From Lates calcarifer (lineage: Eukaryota; Chordata; Actinopteri; Centropomidae): a stretch of DNA of 64,000 nt. Below are positions 1 to 14,739 of the stretch, in pieces. The stretch lies in contig NC_066855.1 of the NCBI RefSeq assembly GCF_001640805.2, positions 724,621-788,620 on the forward strand, written 5' to 3'. Under the pieces are notes generated by a model. It searched no databases, was not told where the DNA came from, and worked only from the letters and a program-made list of their open reading frames with translations. The position numbers and the translations under genes were made by a program. Every line of letters starts with the position of its first letter. Positions within the stretch are counted from its first letter, which is position 1.

Positions 1-166
1 TAGTAGCACTGATAGCCCCAGTAGGGGTAACAGTAGCACTAGCTGTAGTGGTAGTAACACCACCAGCAGTAGCAGAGGTGTAGGAGCAGCTGTGGTTAAA
101 GTAGAGAGAAGGTGTCAGAAAGAACCAGCCGTCACATTTCAACCCTGCTCCTCGCTGCGTCCTTAC

Positions 167-3100
167 TTGATGATGTCCTTGTGTCCATTCCTGGCTGCCA
201 GGTGGAGCGGTGTGGTCGTCGGAGAGTCCAGGCCGTCGTGCCCTCCCTCGCCTTCCAGCAGCGCTGCCACCATGTTACTGCTCAGCAGCAGCTGAGCCAC
301 CTGAGGGAGAAATGAAACACACCAAAATGAAGATGAAGCGTTGGCTGCGAGAACAGAAGAGTGGCAGAATCAGGACAAGAATTACAGCATTAGAGACACA
401 GAAATATATATATATATATGCAAAGGCACACTACTTGAGGTTGTGTGGTAGAAATACACAAACTAAAATATATATACTGTATATGGTGACTAATATGTAG
501 GGTCAAGCTAGCACACAGAAGCTTATCCACTACTCAGCAGCTGTCTAAAGATACTATAGCCTCCAGTCACACACAAAGTCTGTGTCACAAAAACAGCCTG
601 AAGCTTTCTATTCTTTCACAGCTAAACTGCAAACTCAGAGCAGATGAGAGAACATTTTAACAGGCGCTGGAAGTGTGTGTGTGTGTGTGTGTGTGTGTGT
701 CTAATTCTGAAGTACGGGGCCAGTTATACATCTCACAGCCAGGCTTATCCACCGATGTGACAGACAAGCAGTAAAACACACTGCAATGTGCAATCCCTTT
801 AACGTTACAGTGTGTGTCCAAGAAATGCCACTGAAGCCCATTTCCCTTTCACTCAAACAAGCCTAATCTATCTGGGTCACTTCATCAGAGCCATAGTTCA
901 TGTCTGACATAGGCCGTTCCATCAAGAAAGGACTAAATAAGAGTCTTTTCACATGCAAATAATTGGATTAGAAAAACTACATGAATGAAGCAAATCATTA
1001 CACGGAGGTTTAGTCTCAGTTTCTCACTGAAAAGAGCAGAAAATCTCCGAGGACCAGAGCAGTGGTCCTTACAAACGTCAGACTGCTCTCTATATGTAGA
1101 AATACCTCAAACATATCTGAGGTAACTTAGAAACAGGTTTATTCTTTAAATATAAAATCTTCTGCAGAGTATAAATTTTGGTCACAGTGCTAAAAAACTG
1201 ATTGACGATCAGTTTTAATTTGTTTATGATCAAAGAGCTGCTAAACTAATGAGATTCACAGCCTCAGCTGTTTTAATTAACAAGCTGCTAAGACGGTGAA
1301 CTGTGTGTTAGCATGCTGCCATTAGCATTTAGCTAATTTAGAACCTCACTAGCACGGCTGCACACTTTTAACTCAAACATCGATATCGACCTTAAAAATC
1401 CTGTGTGTGTTCCTTTAGTGTCAATATCAAAACCAGGGTTTACAACAGAGGATAAAATGGAAGTGCAGACTGTAAATTATTTGGTCTATCTCTTTATTTT
1501 TAACATTTATTTCACTATTTCAGCTTCTTCTTTTATGAGAACCAGTCTATATGTGGGGAACAGGATCTGCATCAACACAGATACACAAACGTCGTCGTAC
1601 CTTCAGCCTCCCAAACTCACAGGCCAGATCTAACGGCGTCTTCTTCGCCTTGTTCATCAGGCAGGGGTTCGACTGGTGCTGCAGCAACATCTCAGACTGA
1701 GAGTGAAAGGATAACGTAAGTGATATCACCTCATGTATTATGCACACGCCAATCATCCCGACACGTCCTCTGTGTGTGTGTTGATTTTTATTCTTTGAAC
1801 AGAAGCAGAGGAACATGTGATAGCTCTGCTCCAGCCTGTGTTCAGGATTGTCAGCTTTGTGTTTGTTGGACTAAAGAGGTCACGGCCCGGTGCGCCTTAC
1901 ATGGCAGGTTGAGGTGTGTGTTCATGATATGTGTATCTGTCCATTAAGACATTCCAGGAGCCAAACGGATGAGGTTGAGGTAAAGGAATGTGTGTGTTCA
2001 GGGCCTGTAGACTCTGTACCTGTGGCATTAATGGTATTACTTGTATTGTTGGTGGACAATACAGGCTGAGACACAAAGGGAGTAGATTTCAGTGAAATGC
2101 GAGGACTGGTAATACCTTGAAACTTTGCCGTTGGCGGCTGAGGTGTGTGTGTGTGTACTCACCACGTCGTAATGTCCATACTGAGCAGAGAGATGTAACG
2201 GTATCTGTCCATCGTGGGACGGCGAGTTGACTGAAGCACCAGCTCTCAGCAACAATAAGACAGAGTCAGCTTTACCCTGCCACGCTGCGTAGTGGACGGG
2301 ACGCATGCCTGGAGACAGGAACAAGAACCGAGAGCGAGGGATGAGACGAGACGACGAGAGAGAAGCAGCGAGGTGTCAGGACTCGTCTGCTTTACATTTA
2401 GCAGAGTTTTAGGCTACAATCACAGTCAGCCAATCAGAAGAGGGGCTCAGACGCCGACACAAGATGCTGTTCTTGCTAGAGCTGCAAAGAGAAGATGTCA
2501 AACCACAAATACATCTACTTTTACTTTAACTAACTAGTCACAGGAGCCTTTGAAAACAGTTGCATGATGTCTCCTGTGGCGAGATGAGATAAAATACATG
2601 ACGTCATCAGGGTTATCAGGTTATCTCAGCTTCGGCTCAGGAGATTACATATTTTTAACAAAAGCCACTGTTACAAAGTTAAAGCATGGAGTTTGAAAGG
2701 CATCATTGTTCAACAAGTAGGCTAAGACACGCTGCATTATGGGAAATGTAGGATCCAGTGTTTTTGAGTCAGGAGATCTCTGCCTCTGCTGCTTCAGTTT
2801 CAACCTTTCTCTCGTTAGTCCGCCACAGAAGTGCTGCTTCACAATTCCTCCTTGGATCCAAGGCGATATGATGAAACTACCATCTTTCACAATGAGAAAA
2901 ATAAACAAAGTCACCTGGACGGTTCACATTTCATTGTGCTGCTGATTAACGACAGATGAAACGTACAATGTCGTCTGCTGCAGTGAGTCTGATAAATCTC
3001 CAAACATCTCGTCTCGTGATCGAGTAGTTGCTCATGAAATCACAGCCTTTGCTGCAGAACTCAGCTCTCTCTCTCCCTGAGGGTTGATGTTGTATTTCAT

Positions 3101-6100
3101 AAATGTTAGCTAAGGGGATTTTTATTTTAATAGTCTGCTGCTGCTGTAACAGGCTGACCCTCGAGTCTAAAATCTGACAAGTCGGCGGGAAGCGGTAAAA
3201 TTTAAATTCAACCTGTAAAATGAAACTTCAGAATCTATAACGGACCTCACAGGCGTCGCTACACGCCGCTGGTCTCAGCAGCCGAGATGCCACTCCTGCA
3301 CAAATTCTACTAAATCTGTTCCACTCGAGGTTTGAAGATATTTGTCGTTGCACTGCTGTCAAGGCATGGCAGACAAACTTCAAAGTGAATCACACTTATT
3401 CATATGGGTCAAACTTATTTGCAGCTCAGAGTGTCAGAAAGTTTCAGTCAGTTTAACCCCAGTTGACTTCCCCAGCCATGAACCGAGTTATGGGTTTGTC
3501 TGGTGACACGGGTTCAGCTGGGAAAGCTGTTCTGCCGTCACAATACCGTTGATGTCCTTGATATCCACGGTGGCCTGGGCCTCCAGCAGCAGAGACAGCA
3601 GCTCCGTGGTGCCCGTCAGAGCGGCGTGGTGCAGTGCGGAGAAGCTGTGAGCGAGACAGACAGACAGAGAGAGAGAGGAGATGAGTGGGGTTATAAATCA
3701 TACTGATGAGTTTACAGCAGGTGAGCCCTCTTCAAAAGCCCAGACTGAGATGATGTGTGTGTGTGTGTGGGATAATTCAGACAAACTGTATCATATACAA
3801 ACATGTTGTTTTGTCAGAAGCAGACATGCTGCAAACTAATACACATTTTTGATTTTGATTAATATGTGAGTAAAACTTTAAACAATTCTTTCATTGAGTG
3901 ATGTTAGCTAGCCTATATTTAGCATACAGCATGATTTAGCAGCTAGCTAGCTGCTGCATAAACACATTTTGATTTATTTTGTGCTCGTTAAACTTTAATA
4001 CCACAGATCAAATATGAGTAGGTCGAATGTAATGAGTGGGTCAAAGCTTCAGAGATGAAATGTGTGTGTGTCAGTTGCAGTATGTTCCACAGAGGGAGAA
4101 ATTAAAAGCATAAATTCTTGGCGATGAGTTTTTTCTTTGCTTGGGGCGACACAGACACCGTCAGTGTTCCAGGAGCCTCTGAGGGAGCACATGAGCAGAG
4201 CTGGAACTCACTCCCCTCGTGTGAGGATAAAATAACAACTACAGCACAGAGGGCTTTCAGGTGTTTTCACACAGCCTCAGGCAGCCAGAGTGGACGTCCT
4301 GAGCTTCAGGGCAGTGACGGTGATAAACAGCTCGGCCACATTCAGAGAGAGAAACTTATTGTAGCCGTCTCAATAAAAGTCAGGGCATCTTCAAAGGGCA
4401 CGCTGTGAAATTTTCACAGCCAAAGAAACATCCATCATATGTTAAGGTGAACTGTCATACCTCATGCTGTAACCTAAGGTACTGTGAAACAGCATGAGGA
4501 CAATGAGTGTGTGCTGGGTTGTTTTTAAAGGAATACTTAATTATGCATACAGCTATTCTCTGAGAGTTAGATGAGAATATTGTTACCATTCTTATGGTTA
4601 TACAGCTGTTATATGTGTTTAGTACAGAGCTGGAGTTGGAGCGAGATTAGCCTAGCGTAGCCTAAAGAATGGAAGCTTCTAACTTGACTAATTAACGTGT
4701 TCTATCTCCTTTGTTTAGGTGTAAAAACGTGTGTGTGGTGTTGGAGGTTTGTGACAGCAGGAAGCCCACAGACAGTCTGACTGAGGAGAACTGACTCTGA
4801 TGCCAGGCGAGTTACAGATTCTGATATAAAATCTCCAGACAGTGAGGTGGCTTATCTTATCAGTCTCATTGTTTAAGCCTCGATGTTCCTCAGCCACACA
4901 CACACACACACACACACCTTATCCCTCTATCTCCTCTTCCAGCAGACCGTACCTCGTCCATGAACGACCTGTTAGAGACACAGTCTGAATCTCTCAGGGA
5001 TGGTACTGACTCAGTGACAACTGACTGTTTGCTCACCTTCCCTTCTCCTCCTCATTCCCTTTGTCTCATATATCACAGGTAACCCCCCCGTATGACTCAC
5101 ACACACACACATTTAATTTCAACACCCCTATTGTGTATCACCTCCCACATGCTGCATGTAGACACATGCACACACTGCACATACGCCCACACAAATACGC
5201 TAACAGCTAGCACAGGGGGCTTCTCTGCGTGTCTGATGGCCGACTTTGATAGATCTCGAAAAATAAATTTGATGGATAAGAAGAAGAGACTAAACACCTT
5301 GAATAAAGTGTCTTTGAAAGTAAAAAGAACATATCAGTCTCACATGGATTCATGGATTTCTAAATATCAGCAGGTGAGGATCTTTTTCACATCCACCTTT
5401 TATCATGATATGATGTAGGTTCCCATCAGTCCTTACTAACCCTTTCACATGGTTCTTGGAACTAAAATGACTCAGTTGAACAAAGGAAGTCTTTAAAATT
5501 TTATTGCTCGATAATGAATAATGATCTCGTGCTACGAGATCTTGCGATATTAAAATGTGACGATGTTTCCCGTCAGGTGAAAAGCTGTCTCGTCCAGCTG
5601 CAACTAGCATGTCCGACGAAAGTCGCGGTGCGTTCCAGCTGAACTTGGAAGTCGGGATTTCTGAGTTCCTAGTCTGAGGTTTCAACTGGAAGCCCCCCTT
5701 CAACTCAGAAAGTCGGAGAAATGCCACCAAGTTCAGTTAGAAGGTTGTCACACAGCGTCAGGTAGAAGTTAGAAACATCTCTTTGACTTTTAGTCAAATA
5801 AAAGAATCTTTCCAGTTACGTCACTGAAGTTTTCTTAGAGTTAAAATCTCGTCTGGTCTCGTTCTTTGAACCCAGTATCTTGTTTCTATCATTGTCACAT
5901 ATTAAAAGCAAATTCTTGCTTTCTGACTAAACAAACTGGACTGACTTTTACATTAGATAATAGCCCTATGTGTCAGTACATGTGTGCATATGTGTGTGAT
6001 TGGCTTATGAGTCACACTGTGAAGACTGAAGACAGCCACAATCTTCATGTCAATCAAAGAACCTGTGACTCTTGCGCTGCATTCTTTTGACTCAGCTTAT

Positions 6101-9100
6101 CTCTCCGGCTGACACACACCAGCACGTCCACACATACACTCGTCTTACCCGTCTGAATCTTGGTAGTTGATGTTGAGCCTCTTGGTGGAACCCAGCAACT
6201 CTGGAAAAAGAGATGGAGAGAGGAGAGGGGTTGAAAGACAGCCATTAGTATCAGTGACATATTTGTCTTTTCATCAGAGCCTCTCAGAAATCCCTCCATC
6301 CCTGCAGGACCCTGTGTGTTTTCACAGTATTTTTTTTTCCGTGCACTTCTCCCCGTCATCACTCCTTCCTTCAAACAACCTGACAGCCCTGACAGGACAG
6401 AAAGCTTTCCTCACCTCCTGCTGCCTCACCCTTCCTTCTCTCTGACACCTTCATGGCAGCCAAATGATTCATAAACAAATGATTCTGCCTCGCAGAAATG
6501 TACCATTCCACCTCATTTACACTGCTATCTTATCACGAGTCTTTGCAATTGAGAGTGACAACCGTAAAGCACGAGCGTGCCAGGACAAAACGTATACATC
6601 TTCCTTTTTCCACAGAAGCACTCGGTGCTAAAATGGCATAAGTCAGTTAGCAAGACTGAACAAGTTGTTTTACACTCACCTTGGAACCGACAGACTGCTA
6701 CTTGTCCCATGTCTTACTCATTCATTCTGTACTCCAAAAGGAAACGTACTGCAGCCTACTCATCTGTTCTCGTTCACTAGTCCTGCTCTGCATGTGTTGC
6801 CACAATAACCACCATTTATTAAAATGTGGCCAAGAATAAAAGTGACTAATTTCTGTTCTGTTCTCCAGTTGCCTAAACTGGTTTAAAAACAGGTCCAGCG
6901 ATTACATAATGGAAATATTTCTCTGAAGAACCTCAAGCGTCAGCGACAAAGCGGTCGACGGTTTGCAGCAGCATCAAGAAATCAAACTTTTATTGTGACA
7001 ACACTAACTCCTCTACATGCATAATCCTCTTTTCTCTAAGTATCCACCTCCAATCAAATCTGGCCATCTTCCCAAGGCTCTACTCATCCCTGAAATCCTC
7101 CTTTAAAATCACATCAAACTTCCAGACCTCAAATATCATGCATCTATGTCCGTCTCATACATTCACACGTTCCAGCCCCTGAGGAGGACTGGAAACTCTC
7201 CTCACAGCTAAATATCCTTGGACATCCTACAGCAGAGATCCACTGTAAAAGCCCTACTGTCCACCAAGACCCACACAGGAGCCACACTGCCAAACTCTCT
7301 AAATACAGAGCCATTCATTACAGTCAATCTCCCTCACTGTTTTCTCCCACATAGGTGGAGAAAATCACAGAGATGTGTGTGTGTGTGTGTGTGTGTGTGG
7401 CTAAAAAGTGAACTGGGGACGTCTTGTCCAAGTGGGTAAGAAAGCTGTATTTTAGGACAGTAGCTTAGGTCAGCCTGTGTGTGGTGGGGGGGTCAGAGAG
7501 AGAATGAGGAGGGAGTTAGCAGTAGGCTACAATAGGAACAGTGAAGAGAATGATTTACAAGCAATGCTAAGCTAATGAGCTAACTGCTAGCAGGCTTGTT
7601 AGCTCAGGGAGCTTTGTTCTCCCTTTTCAATTACTTTTTATTGTATGAAATTACATACAACAGAGCAGTGCAGAGGAAACAGAGAGAAACTCCCAGCTGC
7701 CACTCAGATCTCATATATTAACTTATTATCCACAGGAATGATGACCACAACGTAATGTAATAAACTGGAATGATCTTCCAGTAGAAATGTGTGAATTTCT
7801 ATGAATAAATCTCATGTGACATCATCATCTAAGGAATGCTAACACTAGACTCATGGTGAGTACGCTGTGTAGAAACTCTCTGAATAAATATTCCAAATAA
7901 AAAAAACAAGAAGTATAGAGGAATATAAAGCAATTTGTGAATTCATTGCATATAATTGGGTTCCCACTGGAGCCCTGATAAAATATTCAGTTCTTTCTGG
8001 TTTATTGATCTTATTTTTCAGCTCACAAAGGTTGTAGAGGGAAAAATATTCTGATGCATTTGGGTTTTTTGTATAAAAACATACGAAACCTTTAATAAAA
8101 GCACAGTTTGTTTTTTTTTACTGACCCTAGGTGGATAAAACTTTACAATATTCAAGGAACTTGATGCAAGATGTCAACAATTTCTCCTGGAGCTCAGTGG
8201 AAAAAGAGTGTGTTCTCACTTCCATGGTTTGGATATCAGTTCCCACTGGAGCCTCCCCTGTCAGAGATGCAGAAATTCACAGCTCTGCAGGAGGTTTCTG
8301 GAGGAAATTCTCCACCAAATAGCAACATTAATGTGCACAACCTGATTTAAATCAACAGCAGTCAAGTGAAGTTTACTAACAGAGCTGGTAGAGCTGTTGC
8401 TACTGAAGAATCAAATACATAAAAACGAGAGCCTGAAGGCACAAAAAGGCACATTGATGATGAGACAGATAGAGGGGCTGGGCGTTGGGCTGCGAGCCAA
8501 AACGGGGTCTAAACTGTCCCAGTGGTATGGAAAGAACAGGGCCTTTCAGGAGTTCTAGTTACAACATGAGCAGACATTCCTCACATAGCACACCCACCAT
8601 GCTATCCTACTCGCTCGCTGTCTCTCTGACTATGTATCTACAAAACTGTCAACTACCTTTTCTCTGCTCTGCTTCCTCTTCCCTCCCTCCTTCCCTCTCT
8701 GCACAAAAGTAGCAGGGGGCTCCTTCTGACATCAGAATCCATTAAATTACCAGCATGCTGGCTCTAAGTGTGTGTCCCTTCACCCCTCACCCCCCAGGAG
8801 CTGGTGCAAACAGATGTGTAGTAAATCTCAAGCATTGTGTTTTCTTGCAGAGACAGGAAAATTACAGGGTTTGCTCCCTGCGGAAAGCTGACATCCCTGC
8901 AAACAAGAATTATTGAATGTGAAGAGTCGTCAGCGTGGAAGCCCTCTATTGTTTCTATGATTGCAACTAACAAAGCAAAGAAACCACGTGATGCTGTGTT
9001 TTGATAGCCTTATCAGATGCATAAGCAATGCTCTGAACTACTGTTGTTGTGCACCCCCTTTCTCATAACAGCTGAAGCGTCCTTGGACAGAAGAAAGGGA

Positions 9101-12100
9101 TCTTGGTGCTTTGATGTGGAGAGCGTAGTTCACAGAGGAGCAAAGGAACGCTCAAAAGAGGACGGAAATAAAGAGAGGAGGAGGAGAAGTTAGGGAGAGA
9201 GAAAGAGGAATCTGAGGTTCAGGTGAGACGAGGGGGAATGTGTGTCAGGTGCACAAACAGAAAACATGCAAAGTACTTGCACACTCAGATGAGTGTGCAA
9301 ACAGCGCTTCAGAGGAAGAAGAAAGAGCGGGGGAAAAAGCTGGAAGATAAAAAAGAAAAGCAGACAAAAAAAGATGCCTTGCTTGTGTTTGTCTCAGACA
9401 CAGACTGCAGCTGGCAGAGACGTCTGTTGCTTTGGTTTTCACGGCTGCAAAACTCATTTTAAAATGTCTTTGATCGTGGTCCATGCCCAAAAAAACTGCA
9501 CAGAAAAGGCATAAAAATAAGGAAAAAGAATCATAGAACCAAAACATTCAGGCTGCAAAACCAAAACAGTGTGCTCAAAGACGATAAACATGACATGAAG
9601 CTCAGAGGAACTGCAGGCTCTGGTTGGTTTTTATTGTTATATATACACTTTGTACATGACGCAGTAATTTCACCCACTGTTAAAAATGGATTAGTAAAAG
9701 ATGGAATAAGTTAACATGGGATGGGACTTCTCTCCTGCAGCAACACTTTGTGACTCGGGCTGATATGATGAGTGTATTTTAACATGAAAGTCCGGTCTGG
9801 TGCATCCTCAGTGATGCTCGGTGCTTCTCATGTACTGACAGTAAATTAAGTCTTCGTTTGCTGAGAGCAGCGTTCAGACATTTGCCCTTTTCTTTTACTA
9901 TCTGAGAATATCTGAGATGCTTTGTTTTACAGCATCTTGTCTTGGAAATACCAGCCAACCTAAAAAAGAAAGATGTTAGTGTCAAGACTGACTTTTGTAC
10001 ATCTGTGTTTTAAAAAAAAGAGAGACTGCTGTCCTGACAGAAAGATTTAACAGGGCTCAGATGCAAACTTTGTTCTTTGGCATTTTGTTTAAGTTTTCTC
10101 TCTATAACTGGAAAATATTCTTTGCAGTTAAACCACAGGGAATTCAAACCCACTTCCACCCACACCAGCTTCTCATTAACAAAAGCAGAGAAGGACACTT
10201 GATTCAGGAAGTTGTGGGTTGGGACAAACCCCCGCACCACAAAGAGCACAAGGTGGCCAGCTTCATACAAACAGCAAAGCCGCAGAAGCCTGAAGCGACC
10301 AGGCCAGACCAGACCAAAATACAGGGGAGTGAGGAAAGGGGGTAATTTAAGGTCATCATCTGTCTCTGCCGATAAATGGTTTGTGGTCAGGTAAGGACCT
10401 CATCAAGGGAAACACTTATCTAAGGAACACATCCATCTAACTGCACTGATTACTGAGAGGGTAAACACAGTGCCTCAAACCAAACCACCAAGGCAGAGCG
10501 GGGACTCGGCTTCACTCCAGCTGTCCCACAGAATTCCTAATAAGGCTCCAAAAACACGATTAGGAATGTACACGTTCCTGCATTCAACAATGTTGTTGTT
10601 TATCATAACCAGGACTACAGTGAGGATTTCAAGTCAAGGAAAACAGAAAGAAACTCAAGCTCATAACCCAAGACGGTGTCTGCAACCAATCCCTGTAAGA
10701 AGTGTGTATGAGTGTAAAACATCATCCACCTCTCCAGCTTCAAAAGTGACTCACTAAAGAGGTAACACAAGCAGCTGATAAACAGTTAGAATGTGTGAGA
10801 TTATCAGGGCACTGAATGCTTTATTCTTGAAATGCATTGTAAAAATATGGCCCTGTTCTGTTTGAGCCCAACAAATATGTTGATGCTGAATAGATGCAAC
10901 AGACTGAACCAGTTCTGAAGCATCATCCAAGCAACTGTCCACAGCTGCTACTCTGAGAAAGTAAAGCTCTTTCCAAACTTATTTTAATGGAACAAATGAT
11001 TGGACTGCCACAGAATATAAAAAATGATGTCCTCAAAAAGTTGAATTTGGACACTGTCTGTCAGAAATGCTTAGGAGAGGCACCTCGGTGTCAGGTGTAA
11101 TCAGCTGTAATCCTGCTAAGTCATGGGCTCACAGCCTGATATGAAAGGCATGTTAATGCAGCTGCCTGCACAGATAACAGAGCCCTGAACCAAGATCATC
11201 ATCAGTCTTTAAAGAAGTGAGTGAACAGCAGTCAAATGGGGTTTCCTACCTGCAGCAGAGCACCTTTTGTTTTACCTCTGGTTGTACATAGACTGCGAAT
11301 GGAAACATAACTGGTTGTGTTTACACGTGTGTGTTTACGACGAGTGTGTTCACGTAAACAGTGATAAAAAGGCAGCGTAGGCTGTTGGATGTTACGATCA
11401 CAGTTTCCTTAAACTACAGAGGAAAGAAAGGACAGCATGAACACTGCACACCACACACCCGAGGGCATGCACATATACCAAATTTGCAAAGTGACACACT
11501 TAAGCTTCATCAATTCTTCATCAATTGCTTCATTGCTGCATCGTTTCCTATAAGAATAAACGCTGGAACTAGGTCTCGAGAAAAACCCTTAACATCAAAA
11601 CAGCTCCGGGATGTTTCATCCAATAATTTTGCTCCATTGTTAAAAATGTAGAGAATAATCTCCCGTGGTGCCGCTGGCAACTAGGTCAGACACACTGAAT
11701 ATTCGCTGACAATGAGGCAGAGTGGAAAGGAAACAGATGATCTAGTGATGTGTTCTGTGTATTAATGTGTGCACGTGAACCAGTGCTGCGACTTCTGTAT
11801 ATTTCCTATTAAACGCCAGAAGCTCAGAAATGTAAACACACCTGCGGGTTTCATATTACATAACATGTCTCAACCCTGCACCTTAGGGACGAAACACTTT
11901 ACATACCATTCAAATCATCTGTTTACTCTACTTACCCAACTCACTGCACAGCCCCTCCTTTATTTCCATGCAAGCTTTCTATTAGACACCAGACTCTGGG
12001 TTTGACTGGTTCACTACCTCGAAATATTGGCCTTGGAGGTAAAAAAACTGCACTGGTTATATTTAACATACACCTATAATATGACAGTATATGGGGATAT

Positions 12101-14561
12101 GGGATTTTAATATAATTTATGGGGTAATTAACCAAACTAACTGACCATCTGTGAAATCAAGTTTTAATACTGGACTGGATTTGAATCAAAGCAGCTGAGC
12201 AGATCACTAATTCTGCCTCTGTACGTCACATTTCCATCCTGAGCAGCACATGAAAACACATTAGAATGAGTAGTGAAAGCAGGGAAAAAACTATGTTGGG
12301 CAACTATGCAAAGTTCTTTCAAAGAGGTTATAAACGTCCTGCAGACGACCTTGACAGCTATACAATCTGTGCAGCCAGAGAGGTGCTCACTAAAAATAGA
12401 CATGAAGGGTGACTACATGTCTGTGCTGAAATGTTGAGATGATGGGAGCAATTTTCAGCCAGTAGCACACTAACAGAAGTTTGTGAACATCAAAGGCAGG
12501 ACTGCAAGCTCATGATTATTTTCAGTAGCTTATATTTTCAATGAACTGTTTAATCTGTAAAATATCAGCAACAGAAGAAGGCCTGAGCCCGAGGTTAGCT
12601 CTTCAAAGTGTTTGACCCACAGAGCAAAACCTAATTTACAAATCAGCAAATCGTTAAATTTCAGAGGCTGAAACCATCAAATGTTTATCATTTTTGCTTG
12701 AGAATTATTTAAATGATTGATCTGCTCTAATCTAATCTAAACTAATTGTTTTAGCACTTTAGTATCAGTGTGTCACTCAGTCTGATAGCAGGCTAAAATT
12801 CTGTTTTCTGTTCAGTCTAATTAGACATTCCCTCCCCTTTTCTTTTTCTCTGCTGTGTGTCTAACAACAAGGCAGCTGAGAAATGAAGCAAACAAATCTC
12901 TGTTTCCTGAATCACAGCTATTACTGAAGAGGACGGGGGTGTAATGAGAGGAAATATGACACAGGTTCATGAAGAGTTCACCTGCCTGGAAAACTTTTGT
13001 GTATTTACTGAAAAGCTTACGCTGGCTCACCGGTGTCTGCTGTACAGTGTCTGCTGTGTGCAGCACTTTACAACATCACTTTCTTTTTCAATACCATTTT
13101 CCACACAAAGCACAGTCTTCTCCGGTTCACTCACGGCGGTGGTTTCTGTGCCGTGTGATTTGTTTTGTTCTGCACAATCTCAAAAATGAGGTCACACTAA
13201 ACTCAGTCACTTGTCGTGTCTTTGCTGATCATCTAAAAATGCGACGTGTGTCGACCTCTGAAGACTTCTGTAATGTTCACAGCAGCTGAGCCTTGAGGTC
13301 TCTCCTGATTATTCTGCTAAGGTCAAAAAAAAAAAAACTAAACAAAACAAAACAATCAATTTCACACAGGCTACTCTTCTCAGTGACCCACTGCAGCTAG
13401 TTAGTGAACGGTCATGTGATTATTGGACGGAAGCCAAACACCAGCATGAGGTCACACACTCCTACATGGATGGAAAAGTCATTACATTTCTCATTTAGCC
13501 TAAGAGGCATGGATCAATATGCTTTTGTGCCATATGTACATACACATGTTACTTAAATGTTCCTTTAGGACAACAGCTTCTACCTCATGGACTGAGAGCG
13601 TAGGCTGCTGCTCCTTCATGTGTAAAATGGTGGAATGCCCCTTTAAATATGACCTGAATTACATCTGTAAGCGTGGAGGCACCCTGACTCAACTCCAGCC
13701 AGAAACACAAGCCCACTTCATCAGGGCCCACATTAACATCTGCGCTGTGAATTCATGCATTATTGTGATAATAACAAACAGTTGAGGAGATGCAGATGAG
13801 CAAAAAGAAAGCTGCTTTGGTCGGTGGAGAAGCAAAAACAAATCTGAATACATACTTGTTCATTACATGTCACACTGATCTGTTAGGCGAAGCATCATCC
13901 AAGACTCTGTCACACACACTTCTCACTGCAATGAACAGTGTCTTATTCTAAGGTACAGTAGATAGGAACAGTCACCACAACCAGTGATGTCTATTTGCAT
14001 CCAATTCAGGGAAAGAGACGAGAAGAACAGGTGAATAAAACGAAGGTGAAGAAGAGTGAGATAACGTACAAGATCAAAGCCACAACAGCAGCCTCTCCTG
14101 CTGATTCTCATTACTGCTGGAAGATACTGACACAGCCCAATCCCCAGTCTGGAGCCTCACTCCTTATACACATACACAAGTTCATGTAAGAACACACACA
14201 AACGAAACCTCCCTGTCAGACAATTACATTATCCTTGTCTGCACAAGCACGAAAACAGTTCCACAAAGTCAGGGTACTCCGCCTACAGATATGTTTTGTT
14301 GTTGTTGGGGTTTTTTCTTTCTTATCACGGAGCCAAATCCAAACACATGAATACAGTTGCAGGGCATGTAGAGGCAGGGCAAACCTCAGTGACACCCTGC
14401 CTTACAGTGTGAACGCTACATTCATGCACCTGCCTGACTGACGGCTTGTTTTTTAGCAACACAGGGAAATAATGGAGCGACATGAAGATGTGCCAGACTT
14501 AACTATGCACAGCCTGGAGCAAGTAATAAAAGGCTACACTAAATAACACTGTCTACTGGAA

Positions 14562-14599
<38 letters not shown>

Positions 14600-14688
14600 C
14601 TTAATTCCTTTGGTAATTTCCTCAGCAATCCTAGACAGGCTACTCCATCTGTCAGATGAGGAAAGGGGTCAGGATTAATGTGTGTGTG

Positions 14689-14739
<51 letters not shown>

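Noticed and set aside
5350..5730. 126-codon minus-strand open frame
   Set aside because: Overlaps the MITE-like repeat text and has no domain similarity.
9995..10345. 116-codon plus-strand open frame in the caskin2 intron
   Set aside because: No domain, no flanking gene structure, ordinary length for chance in this much sequence.
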